Position numbers and translations under genes: made by a program. 64,000 bases of DNA from Pseudomonas sp. ABC1 (GTDB lineage Bacteria > Pseudomonadota > Gammaproteobacteria > Pseudomonadales > Pseudomonadaceae), in the NCBI RefSeq assembly GCF_013395055.1, contig NZ_CP058349.1, positions 2,602,001 to 2,666,000 of the forward strand, in the 5' to 3' direction. Shown here piece by piece: positions 19,101-31,100 of the stretch (position 1 is the first letter of the stretch; each line of letters starts with the position of its first letter). The notes under the pieces were generated by a model that was given only the letters and a program-made list of their open reading frames with translations, was not told where the DNA came from and made no database searches.

Positions 19101-22100
19101 TGGTCGCCGAAGGCGCGCTGACGTTGCGCAGCGCCAAGCTGGATAACCGTGGCGGCCTGCTGGCAGCCAATGGCGATATCGAACTGGTCGTCACCGCCAT
19201 CGACAATCGTGGCGGAGAACTATCCAGCCAGGCCGGCACGACGATCACCAGCGAACAGCTCGATAACAGCGGCGGCGAACTGCTGGCCGCGAATCTGCAA
19301 CTGACCGCCGAGCGCATTCTCAACCAGGCCGGAGGCCTGATCCATGGTTGGGATTCGACACGCTTGCGAGGGGTTCGGTTACAGAACGAGGGCGGCACCA
19401 TCGCTAGCGATCGTCACCTGGATATCGGCCTGGCGAGCAACACGAGCGGGCTGGATGGGATTCTGTCGAATAGCGGCGGGTTGCTGAGCAGCGAGGGCAC
19501 GCTCGCACTCGTCGCCGACAGGCTCGATAACCGTGACGGAAGTCTTTCCAGTGCGGGCGACCTGTCGATCGAGACACGTGGCAAGCTGGACAACCAGGCC
19601 GGGCGTATCAGCGGCGGCGCACGGCTGCTCCTGCGCAGCGTGGCGTTGAGCAACCGTCAGGGCGTGATCGAGAGCCAGGGCGCAGCAGATATCGAGACAG
19701 GTGCTTTCGACAACGGCCTCGGTCAGCTCGTCAGTACCGATAGCCTCACGCTGATAGCGACCGAGGTCGACAACAGTGCAGGGCGTATCGCCAGCAATGG
19801 CCAACTGACGGCCCGTTTGACCAGCCTGCAACAGCCCGGTGGACGGCTGTTCAGCAACACCGCCCTGAGCCTGGACCTGGCAGGTGGCGTTCTGAACAAC
19901 GACAACGCTTTGATCAATGCTCCCGGTGCCTTGCTGCTGACGAACATCGGTGCGGTGAGTAACCAAGGCGGCGAAATCTCCAGCCAGCAGGCCTTCACCC
20001 TGGCGGCGCAGAGTCTGGACAACAGTAGCGGAAAGCTACTGAGCAACCAGGCACTGACCCTGCGGATTCAGCAGCATCTGAACAATCTCAAAGGCCTGGT
20101 TTCGGCCCAGGGTCTGGAGATCACGGCGGCCAGCCTGGCCAATACGCAGGGGCGAGTCGTCAGCCGTGGTGATCTGCTCGCGGCCATCGACACGGTTGAC
20201 CAGCAGGACGGTGAGCTGGTCGCCGAAGGCGCGCTGAGGTTACGCGGCAGCCGACTGGATAACCGGGACGGCGTACTGGCAGCCAATGGCGACCTCGATG
20301 TCGAGGTAAGCATCATCGACAACCGGGCAGGTGAAATCTCCAGCCAGGCGAACGCGGCCATCGTCAGCGAGCGACTGGATAACAGCGGCGGCGAATTGCT
20401 CGCCGCGCACCTGCAACTGACCGGCCAACGCATTCTCAACCAGAGCGGTGGCCTGATCTATGGCTGGGACTCTTCCAGCCTGAAAGGGGCATACCTGGAT
20501 AACCGCGGCGGCACGCTGGCCAGCGATGAACGCCTCGATATCCAGTTGGCCGCGGCGGATGGATCGAGCGGACATCTGGATAACGCCCAAGGCCGTCTGC
20601 TCAGTGATGGTCTGCTGAGCCTGAGTGCTGCAAGCATTGGCAATGCCGGCGGTCGTATCGCCAGCGAAGGCGATCTGCGTGTCGCAGCCGGTGGCTTGCT
20701 GCTCAACCAGCGTGGTGAAGTGTTCAGTGCCGCCGGGCTGAGTGTGGAGGCTGGTAGCCTGGATAACACCCGTGGCCTGATCGAGAGCCAGGCCGATGTG
20801 CGCCTGACGACAGGGGCGTTCGATAACGGCCAGGGGCAACTGGTCAGTACCGGCACGTTGCGTATCGAGGCGGGACAGGTCGGCAATGCCGGTGGCCGTA
20901 TCGCCAGCAATGGTCACCTGACGGCCAACCTCAAGGGTCTGAGCCAGGCGGGCGGTGAACTGTTCAGCAACAGTGCCCTGAGCCTGGACCTGGCGGGTGG
21001 CGCGCTGAACAACGACGACGGCCTGCTCAATGCTCCTGGCGCCTTGCTGCTGACGAACATCGGCGCGGTGAGCAACAAAGGCGGCGAAATTTCCAGCCAG
21101 AAGGCCTTTACGCTGGCGGCGCAGAGCCTGGACAACAGCGGCGGCAAGCTGCTGAGCAACCAGGCGCTGACCCTGCGCGTGCAACAACACCTGAACAACC
21201 TGAAGGGCCTGGTTTCTGCGCGGGGCCTGGATGTCCAGGCGTCCAGCCTGGGCAATGGGCAGGGTCGCATCACCAGCCAGGGCAACCTGCTGGCGGCCAT
21301 TGGCACGCTCGAACAACAAGGTGGCGAATTCGTCGCCACGGGCGATCTGCTCCTGACGGGCGAACGCCTGGACAATCGCGGCAGCCTGCTGGCGGCCAAT
21401 GGCGATATCGAGCTGGCTGTAACCGCTATCGACAACCAGGGCGGCGAGATTTCCAGCCAGGCCGAGGTGCGTATGGAAGGCCTGCGCCTGGACAATGGCG
21501 AGGAAGGCCTGCTGCTGGCCCGGCACCTGCGTCTGACCGTGGCGCGCGTGGTCAACCAGGGGCTGCTGCAGGGGCGTGACAGCCTGCGCCTGGACGGTGC
21601 GCGGCTGGACAACCTGGGCGGCACCCTGGCCAGTGATAAATCCCTGGCCATCACGTTGATGGCTATTCCGGGCAATGCCGAACTGGATGGGCGGCTGCTC
21701 AACCAGGCCGGTCTGCTCAGCAGTGAGGGGACTCTGAGCCTGAGCACGGGGCTGCTCGACAACAGTGCCGGCAGCCTGTCCAGCGCGGGTGATCTGCATC
21801 TTATCGCGGGTGATGCAGTGCTCAACCAGGGTGGCAGCATCGTCACCGATGCCAAGCTGCTACTGAACAGCACTCGCCTGGATAACCGCCAGGGCAACCT
21901 GTCGGCCCAGCAGGGCATTCAAGTGCGTACTGGTGCGTTCGACAACGCCCAGGGGCGCCTGACCAGTGCCGGCAGCCTGGACCTGACAGCCGGACAGACC
22001 CACAACACCGGCGGCCGCATTGCCAGTGGTGGGCAATTGACGGTCAACCTCAAGGGGCTGAGCCAGGCGGGCGGCGAGCTGTTCAGCAACGCAGCCCTGA

Positions 22101-25100
22101 GCCTGGATCTGGCGGGCGGTGAGCTGAACAACGACAACGCCCTGCTCAACGCACCCGGCGCCTTGCTGCTGACGAATATCGGCGCGGTAAGTAATAAAGG
22201 CGGAGAAATCTCCAGCCAGCAGGCATTCACCCTGGCAGCGCAGAGCCTGGATAACAGCGGCGGCAAGCTGCTGAGCAACCAGGCACTGACCCTGCGTGTG
22301 CAACGGCATCTGGACAATCTCAAGGGCCTGGTTTCGGCCCAGGGCCTGGATATCCAGGCGGCCAGCCTGGGCAACGGGCAGGGCCGTATCGTCAGTCGGG
22401 GCAACCTGCTGGCGACCGTTGGTACCCTCGACCAGCAAGGTGGCGAACTGATCGCGGTCGGCTCACTGGCGCTCACGGGCGACAGCCTGGACAACCGAGG
22501 CAGCCTGCTGGCAGCCAATGGCGACCTCGAACTGCGCGTGGCAACCGTCGACAACCGTGGCGGTGAAATCTCCACCCAGGCCAATGCCCGCCTCGTCGGT
22601 GCACGGTTGGACAACGGGCAGGCCGGTCGCCTGCTGGCCAGCCATCTGCAATTGACCGTCGAGCGTGTCCTCAACCAGAACAAAGGCCTGCTGCATGGTG
22701 CAAAGGGCTTGCACCTGGAGGGTGCAAGCCTGGACAACCAGGGCGGTACCCTGGCCAGTGACGAGTCCCTGGTCATCGCCTTGGCGGCCATCCAGGGCAA
22801 TGCCGAGCTGGACGGTCGGCTGCTCAACGCCGAGGGCCTGCTCAGCAGCGAAGGCACCTTGAGCCTGACGGCCAGTCGCCTCGATAACACCTCGGGCAAC
22901 CTGTCCAGCGCGGGTGAGCTACAAGCGGTACTGGGTGGGGCATTACTCAACCAGAGTGGTCGTATCGTCACCGATGCCGGACTGCTATTGCACAGTGCGA
23001 GCCTGGACAACCGCCAGGGCAACCTGTCGGCGAAGCAGGACGCCGAGGTGCGTACCGGTTCGTTCGACAATACCCAAGGCCGTCTGACCAGCACTGCTGG
23101 GCTGGTCCTGAGCGCCGGCCAGGTCACCAATGCTTCGGGGCGTATCGCCAGCGGTGGATCACTGGTCTCCAGGCTGGCGGGCCTGAACCAGGCCAACGGT
23201 GAACTGTTCAGCAACACGTCGCTGAGCCTGGACCTGGCCGGTGGCGCGTTGAATAACGATAACGCCCTGCTCAATGCGCCCGGCGCCTTGCTGCTGAGTA
23301 ACATCGGTGCCGTCAGCAACAAGGGCGGTGAAATCTCCAGCCAGCAAGGTTTCACCCTGGCGGCTGAAAGTCTGGCCAACAGCGGTGGAAAGCTGGTCAG
23401 CGCCGGAGCGTTGGGACTGGTCGTCGCAGGCACCCTGGACAATGCCTCGGGTGCGATCAGCGCTGATGGCCTGGTTCTGACAGCGAAGAATCTGGATAAC
23501 AGCGCCGGGGCGCTGATTCGCAGCCGTGGCAGGCTCGAACTGAATGTGGCCGAGGCGCTCAACAACAATGCGGGCGAGCTGATTGCCGAGGGTGATCTGT
23601 CTCTACAGGCCGACAGCCTGGACAACAGTCGTGGTCTGCTCGCGAGCAAGGGCGACCTGCAGGCGCGGGTCGCCACACTGGTGCAGCAACAGGGCGAACT
23701 GATTTCCCAGGGGCGTCTGTACCTGGCAGGGCACGTGCTGGATAACCGCCAGGGCCTGCTGGCGGCCAATGCGGATCTTGAGCTGGACGTCGATGACATC
23801 GACAACCGCCAGGGCGAGATATCCACTCAAGGCCAGGCCCGCTTGACCGGGCAGCGCCTGGACAACGGCAGCAACGGCACCCTGCTGGCCCGGCACCTGC
23901 AACTGACGTTCGGGCGTGTACTCAATCAGGACAAAGGACTGCTGTATGGCCGCGACAGCCTGCGACTGGACGGGGCATGGCTGGACAACCAGGGCGGCAC
24001 ACTGGCCAGCGACACGTCTCTGATCGTCGCACTGGCGGCGGTCCAGGGCAGCGCCGAACGCGATGGCAGCCTGCTCAACCAGTGCGGTTTGCTCAGCAGC
24101 GAAGGTACCCTGAGCCTGAGCGCCAGTCGCCTCGACAACACAGCGGGCAACCTCTCCAGTGCTGGCGACCTGCAAGGCGTTTTCAGTGGCGCCTTGCTCA
24201 ACCAGGGCGGCAGCATTGTCACCGACGCCGGCTTGCTGTTGCACAGCGCCAGCCTGGACAACCGCCAGGGCAACCTGTCGGCGAAGCAGGCGGCCCAGGT
24301 ACGCTCCGGTGCGATCGACAACACCCAGGGCCGATTGACCAGCGCCGACAGCCTGACGCTGACTGCTGGCCAGACCATCAACCGCAGTGGGCGTATCGCC
24401 AGCAGTGGGCAAATGACAGCCCGTCTGACCGGTCTGGATCAGACCGATGGCGAGCTGTTCAGTAATAGCGGCCTGAGCCTGGACCTGGCCGGTGGGGCGC
24501 TGAACAACGACAACGCCCTGCTCAATGCGCCCGGCGCCTTGTTGCTGACGAATATCGGTGCGCTGAGCAACAAGGGTGGTGAAATCTCCAGCCAGCAGGC
24601 GTTCACCCTGGCGGCGCAGAGCCTGGATAACAGCGGCGGCAAACTGCTGAGCAATCAGGCGCTGACCCTGCGTATCCAGCGACACCTGGACAACCGCGCG
24701 GGCCTGTTGGCCGGCAGCGGCCTGGATGTTCGTTCCGCCACGCTGAACAACCAGGCAGGCAGCCTGCTTGGACGGGAGAGCCTCGATCTTGACGTAACGG
24801 GTACGCTCGACAACCGCCTGGCCGGCGTGCTGCAGGCCGGCAGCGCCCTGCGCCTGAACAGCGGCGCCCTGGACAATCGGGGTGGCTACCTGCTGGCCAG
24901 CAGCCTGCTCGACATTCGGGGCGGCACCATCGACAACAGTGCCGGAGGGTTGCTCAACAGCCAGGGCGAGTTGCTGATCAACATCGCATCTCTGAACAGC
25001 AGCGATGCTGGCGAAGTCTCGGCGAAGGGCGATATGCGCCTGGAACTGGGAGGCCTGGTGCTGGACGGCGGACGCCTGCTGGGCGAGGCCAAGGTCGATC

Positions 25101-28100
25101 TCGATCTGCGCCAAGGCACTCTGAGCAACCAGGGTGGACAACTGTTGGCCGCTGGCTCCTTGCGCCTGGCCAACCTTGGCAGCCTGGATAACCGTGACGG
25201 CGAAATCTCCAGTCGCCAAGGCTTCGAACTGGCCGCCAGCACCATCGATAACCGGGGCGGTCGCTTGATCGGCAACGGTCGCCTCGATGTGACGGCCGGC
25301 AGTCTGAACAATCAGGCCGGCCTGCTCTCCGGGCTACTCGGCCTGAGCCTGGCGGGTGTCAGCCTGGACAACCGTCATCTCGGCACGCTTTCCAGTCGCG
25401 ATGGCAGACTGCTGGTCAGGCTCAGCGGCGGCTTGCTCAACAGCGGTGAGGGTGCGCTGGTTGGCAAGACCGGCCTGGACATCCGTGCCGCGTCTCTCGA
25501 CAACAGCGACAGCGGCATCCTCTCCAGTGGTGCTGGGCTGGACGCGCAGGTCGACACACTCCTGAGCAACCACAACGGGCAGATCGACGCCCAGGGCGCC
25601 GTCGATATTGCCGCGCAACGGTTGGATAACCGCTCCGGTCTTCTGTTCGCCAGCGGCGACCTGAGCCTGGAGGCGGCGTCACTGGACAACGCGTCCGGTA
25701 AGTTCAGCAGTGGTGGTGCGACCAACCTGGTGCTGGCGAATGGTCTGAACAACCAGCTTGGCACCCTGGCCAGTACGGGGGCATTGAGCATCCAGAGCCT
25801 CGGTGCACTGGATAACCGTGGTGGCACCCTGGCCAGTCAGGCTGACCTGAGCCTGTCGGGTACCCGCCTGGATAACTCATCCAGCGGCACCCTGGGGGCC
25901 GCTGGCAATCTCGGCCTCGCCCTCACCGGGCTGGTGAGCAACGTGGGCGACGGTCTTATCTACAGCCGCACCGGGCGTGTCGACCTCGAGGCCGCCGAGC
26001 TGGACAACCAGAGCGGCGAGATCCGTGGAACCTCGGGTCTGGATATTCGCCTCGACGGCACCGTGCTCAACAACGCTGGTAAATTGCTGAGCAACGAAGG
26101 CTCTGTATCCCTGCAAGCGGGCAATCTCGACAATCGCGCCGGTGTGCTGGCCAGCCTGTCTGGCTGGGTGCAGGCCCGGCTGGGTGGCTGGTTGCGTAAC
26201 GAGGGGGCCAGTACCACTGAGTCCGGCCTGATCGAAGGTCGGCAGCTCGACCTGAGTGCCACTGGCAATCTCAGCAATACCCATGGACGCATCAGTGCCT
26301 GGGGCGGCCTGGCCACGTTGACCGCCGCCGATATCGACAACCAGTCTGGCACCCTGTTGGCCCAGGGCGCCTTGTCACTGAGTGCCGGCAACCTCGACAA
26401 CCGCTCTGGGGTAATTGGGGCCGATGGTATCGACTTCGACCTGCTGGGTGCGTTGTTCAATGCCCAGGGGGTGGTGGAAAGCAGCGCTGGCCTGGGTATT
26501 CGTGCTGCAAGCCTGGATAACCAGGGCGGGCAATTGCGCGCCCTGGGCACGCAGGGCGATACCCATCTGACCATCTCGGGCCTGCTCGATAACCGCGCCG
26601 GTGTGCTGGAAAGCGCCAACCACGGGCTGAGCCTGGCCATCGGCGGCTTGGGTAACCAGGGTGGAGCATTGCGCCATGCCGGTAGTGGCGAGTTCGTGCT
26701 CGACCTGTCCCGCCTGGCCGAAGGCGGTGGTGAGATCGTCAGCCTGGGTGGCCTGACCCTTACCGCCGATACCTGGCATAACGACAACATCCTGCAGGCC
26801 GGGCGCCTGACCCTGGATATCGGCACCTTCAGCCAGGGCGCGACGGGGCAATTGCTGGCCCGCGACAGCCTGGTCGGCAAAGGCGCCAACTGGATCAACG
26901 ACGGCCTGCTGGCCAGCGATGGCCTGCTGGATATCGACCTGAGCGGTAGCTATACCGGTTCTGGCCAGTTGACCAGCCTGGGTGATCTGACCCTTGCTGC
27001 TGACACCATCGAGCTGCCTGAGGCCGCACGTATCAGCGGCGGTGGCCTGACCCGTATCACCGGCAGCACGCTGCTGCAGAACCACGGTCGCCTCACCTCG
27101 GCGGGCGACCTGCAACTGCGTGCCGCCACCCTGAACAACCACGGCACCCTGGGCGGCTCCGGCACCCTGGCGCTATATGCCCCCAACCTGCTTAACGAAA
27201 ACGGCCTGATCTTCAGTGGTGAAGATATGGGGCTGTATGTGGATACCTTTATCAATAGGTATGCGGATGTTTATAGCTTGGGGGGGATTGGTTTATCGAG
27301 AAATGCTCAGGGGGAATCTGCATCGTTGTTTGAAAATCGCTCAGCTACTATAGAGAGTGCAGAGGGTATGAGTTTTCGTGTTGAAAAATTCCTTAATGCT
27401 AAGGATGAGTTTTTGTTGGGTAATAAATTGGTTTCTGGGTTTATATTTAATGACAATACATATATGGGAAGCAAACATTATACGGTTGATTATTACTTGA
27501 GGGAGGTTTATGAGTCTGAAGTGTTGGTTGACTCGCCGTCATCTTATATTTATGCGGGCGGTGGGCTTGATGTGGTTTCTGGTGATTTTGAGAATTTTGG
27601 TAGCTATGTTTCAGCGCGCGGGGATATAAATATATCTTCGGCTTCTTTTATTAATAGAGGCGCTTCAGTAGGTGAAAGTGTTAGGGTCAGAGTCTATTAT
27701 AGTGGTTGGATAAAGGATGGCACTGCCAATGCGTTCGCAAGTAATGAGCTAAGGCAATATAATTATAAAAATTATAATGATGCGGATAGTCATATATATG
27801 TTGTAAATGGTGGTCGCCTGGTTCGGGCTGATGCCTCTATGCCGAGTGAGTGGATTGGCGGGGTGTGGCGATCTTATGTTGATAAAGAAAGTGGCAGGCA
27901 ATATTTATATGTCTGGAACCCTGGGATGGCCTCTTATGATCCGGATGATCTTGGGGTTCTACCTTGGCGTTTCAATCAAGATCACCCTGATAGGTTTTTG
28001 CTAACTTCCGATACTTGGCAGTATGGCTCTGATGGTGTTTCGGTGTCTTCTGTTATACAGGCCTCTGGGGATATAAAAATAAGTGCTTCAGATGAGCTGA

Positions 28101-31100
28101 ATAATGGTGTTATCAGTTATGGGGATATATACCAAAAAGGACAAGCACAATTTATTGATAGTGTCGTAGAGGAAAATACAACTGTCGTTACCCTCAACTC
28201 CCAACTCCCCCCCGACCTCTCCCAACAACAGGTCAACCCCCTGACCCTGCCCGGCTTTACCCTGCCCACCGGACAGAATGGCCTCTTCCGCCTCAGCGGC
28301 CAGTCTGGCAGCACTGCACAGGTACAGCAGGCCGCCACGCAGCAAGGCTGGAGCCTGTCTTCCTCCAGTGTCAGCCAGGCGCAACGACAGAGCGCCGGTA
28401 TCCAGGAGCAGGCCAGCGAAATACGTGTCGGCGAGCGTCAGGATCTGGCCGTCAGTAGCCAGGGCCTGCTTGTCGCGGATCGTCAGCAGGGCGCCAGCGC
28501 CCAGGCCCGTGCGGTGAGTGCCGCCGCCGGGCAACTCGCGTCCCTTGATGGTTTGGGTAGCCTCGTGCGGCAGCCTGGCGACAAGCCCTCGGCCGAGGCC
28601 AGTACCGTGCAGTTGGGTGGAAGTGATCTATCCAGTGGCCCGCTGCTTCGGCTCGACGGTCAGGTGGGCGATCATTCCGGACGCCAAGGCAGTGATATCC
28701 AGCTTACTGGCGGCACCTTGGGTAACGGTGGCGACCTTGCCCTGGAGAGTCGTCCGTCAGCCGAACTGCCAGGCCGTCAGGTGCCCTCGATAGAGTTGGA
28801 TGACGCCCTCTCGTCGGCCACGCCCGAAACACAGACCAGCGGGCGCACGGCAACCCAACAGCAGCAGGGCAGCACTGTCGCTGTCGGTGCGCCAGGCGCT
28901 TCTTCGGCGGTCGCAGTCGATCTGAGCGAGGGTATCGGTGGTACGTCGCCAGGTCCGGTAAATCCCCAGGCTGTCTCTGCGCAAGAGCCGGGTGCCACTG
29001 CAGGTGTCCGAGGAGGTGAGCAGGCGCCCGTTCAAGTGCCGCCAGGCACCATCGTCAGCACGGCTCCGGCACCTTCTGCATCCGTGGCAGTGAGCGTGAC
29101 GGAGGGTGCCAATGTCACAGCGAAACCCACAGGTCAGGTCGATATCAGCCAGGCTGACATTGGTCCGGGCACTTCTATTCCGGCTCCAGAGCGCTCTACG
29201 GGTAACGCCACGACACCTGGCGCGGCACCTGTTGCCGCGCCTGCCCACAAATACCTGATCGAGACCAACCCGGCCCTCACCGACCTCAAGCAGTTCATGA
29301 GTTCGGATTACCTGCTGGGCAACCTTGGCTACGACCCTGACCAGGCGCAGAAGCGCTTGGGCGACGGCCTCTACGAGCAGCGCCTGGTGCGCGAGGCGAT
29401 TGTCGCGCGCACCGGCCAGCGCTTCCTCGAAGGGCTGACCAGCGACGAAGCGATGTTCCGTTACCTGATGGACAACGCCATCGCCAGCAAGGACGCCCTC
29501 GGCCTGTCCCTCGGTGTGACCCTGTCCGCCGAGCAGGTGGCGGCGCTGACCCATGACATCGTCTGGCTGGAAGAGTACGAGGTGAACGGCGAGCGAGTGC
29601 TGGTGCCGGTGCTCTACCTGGCCCAGGCTGAAGGTCGCCTGGCACCCAATGGCGCGTTGATCCAGGGCCGCGACGTGACCCTGATCAGCGGCGGTGATCT
29701 GCTCAACCAGGGCACCCTGCGCGCCAGCGGCGACCTCAGTGCCAGTGCGGCCAATATCGCCAACAGCGGTTTGATCGAGGCAGGCAACCGCCTGGAGCTG
29801 CTGGCCGAAGACAGCATCCGCAACACCCAGGGTGGCATCATCGCCGGGCGCGACGTCAGCCTGACCGCGACGGAAGGCGACATCCTCAACGAGCGCAGCG
29901 TCACCCTGAACGAAGTGCGCAACGGCAGCAGTTATCGCCTGGACAGCTTCGTCGACAGTGCTGCGCGTATCGAGGCTGGCAACAGCCTGGAGCTGCTGGC
30001 AGGCCGCGACGTGGCCAACCTCGGCGGTGTACTCGACAGCCGTGGCGACCTGTCCATCAGCGCCGGGCGCGATGTAGCCCTGACTTCGGTGGAGGAGCGT
30101 TTCGAGCAGTCCCGTGGCAGCAGCTTCCTGAACGAGCGCACCACCCAACTGGGCGGTGAGATCAGTGCCGGTCGGGATATCGAGATCGGCACGGGGCGCG
30201 ACCTGAGCGTGGTTGCCAGCCGTGTCGAGGCCGGCGGCGATATCGCCCTGGCGGCCGGTCGCGACGTATTGCTGGCCTCGGCGGCGGACGAGACGCACAG
30301 CTACAGCAAGGTCAAGAAGGTCACGCTTCAGGAAGACCATGTGAGCCAGCAAGCGACGGAAATCATGGCTGGCGGTAGCGTGGACATTGTCGCGGCTCGC
30401 GACCTGACCCTGGTATCCAGCAAGGTGGCGGCCAACGACGAGGCCTACCTGGTGGCGGGTGAGGACCTGAGCCTGCTGGCAGCCCAGGACTACGACTACT
30501 CGCTGTACGAGAAGAAGAAAAAGGGCAGTTTCGGCAGCAAGAGCTTCCGCCGGGATGAAAGTACCGACATCACCCATGTCGGCAGCGAGATCACCACGGG
30601 CGGAGACCTGAAACTGGTCAGCGGTGGTGACCAGACCTACCAGGCGACGAAACTGACCAGTGATGAAGACCTTACCCTTTCCAGTGGTGGCGAGATCACC
30701 TTTGAAGGTGTGAAGGACCTGGAGCAGGAAAGTCACGAGAAAAGCAAAAGCAGCATGGTATGGCGGTCAGACAAAGGTAAGGGCACGACCGACGAGACCT
30801 TGGTACAGAGTGAACTTGTTGCCCAGGGCGCACTGGTGATCCAGGCCGTGGAAGGTCTGAGGATTGATATAAAGGATGTCAACCAGCAGACAGTAAGCCA
30901 GACCATCGAGGCGATGGTGCAGGCTGATCCGCAACTGGCGTGGTTGAAGGAAATGGAACAGCGCGGCGACGTGGATTGGCACCAAGTGAAGGAAATCCAC
31001 GACAGCTTCAAGTACAGCAGTTCGGGGCTGGGTGTCGCAGCGCAACTGATTATTGCTATTGTCATGGCAGCGGTGGTTGGGCCAATGGCTGCAGCCGCCG

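Larger units (their letters stand above)
14536..24700 (+). repeat. Array of ten ~1.1-kb in-frame FHA-1 super-modules
   Basis: The same block (LSLDLAGG, then LNNDNALLNAPGALLL, then GGEISSQQAFTL) occurs ten times. Its first Leu codon lies at 14606, 15704, 16559, 17654, 18749, 19865, 20978, 22097, 23222 and 24473. Spacings are 1098, 855, 1095, 1095, 1116, 1113, 1119, 1125 and 1251 bases, all divisible by three. The early modules share an ILNGQ-GLIQALQ linker; the later ones share a LLNQ-GLLSSEGTLSL linker. So there are two subfamilies, with one short unit (third interval). Confidence 0.9.

Noticed and set aside
14606..24700. CRISPR-like or satellite repeat array
   Set aside because: Repeats are about 1.1 kb, in frame, and encode FHA-type protein modules; there are no short repeats with unique spacers.
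13172..27255. Many long open frames on the minus strand and in other plus frames within the exoprotein gene (for example 15113-17866)
   Set aside because: They mirror the repeats of the real gene, have low-complexity Ser/Arg/Leu or Gln/Ala composition and no start-site support.
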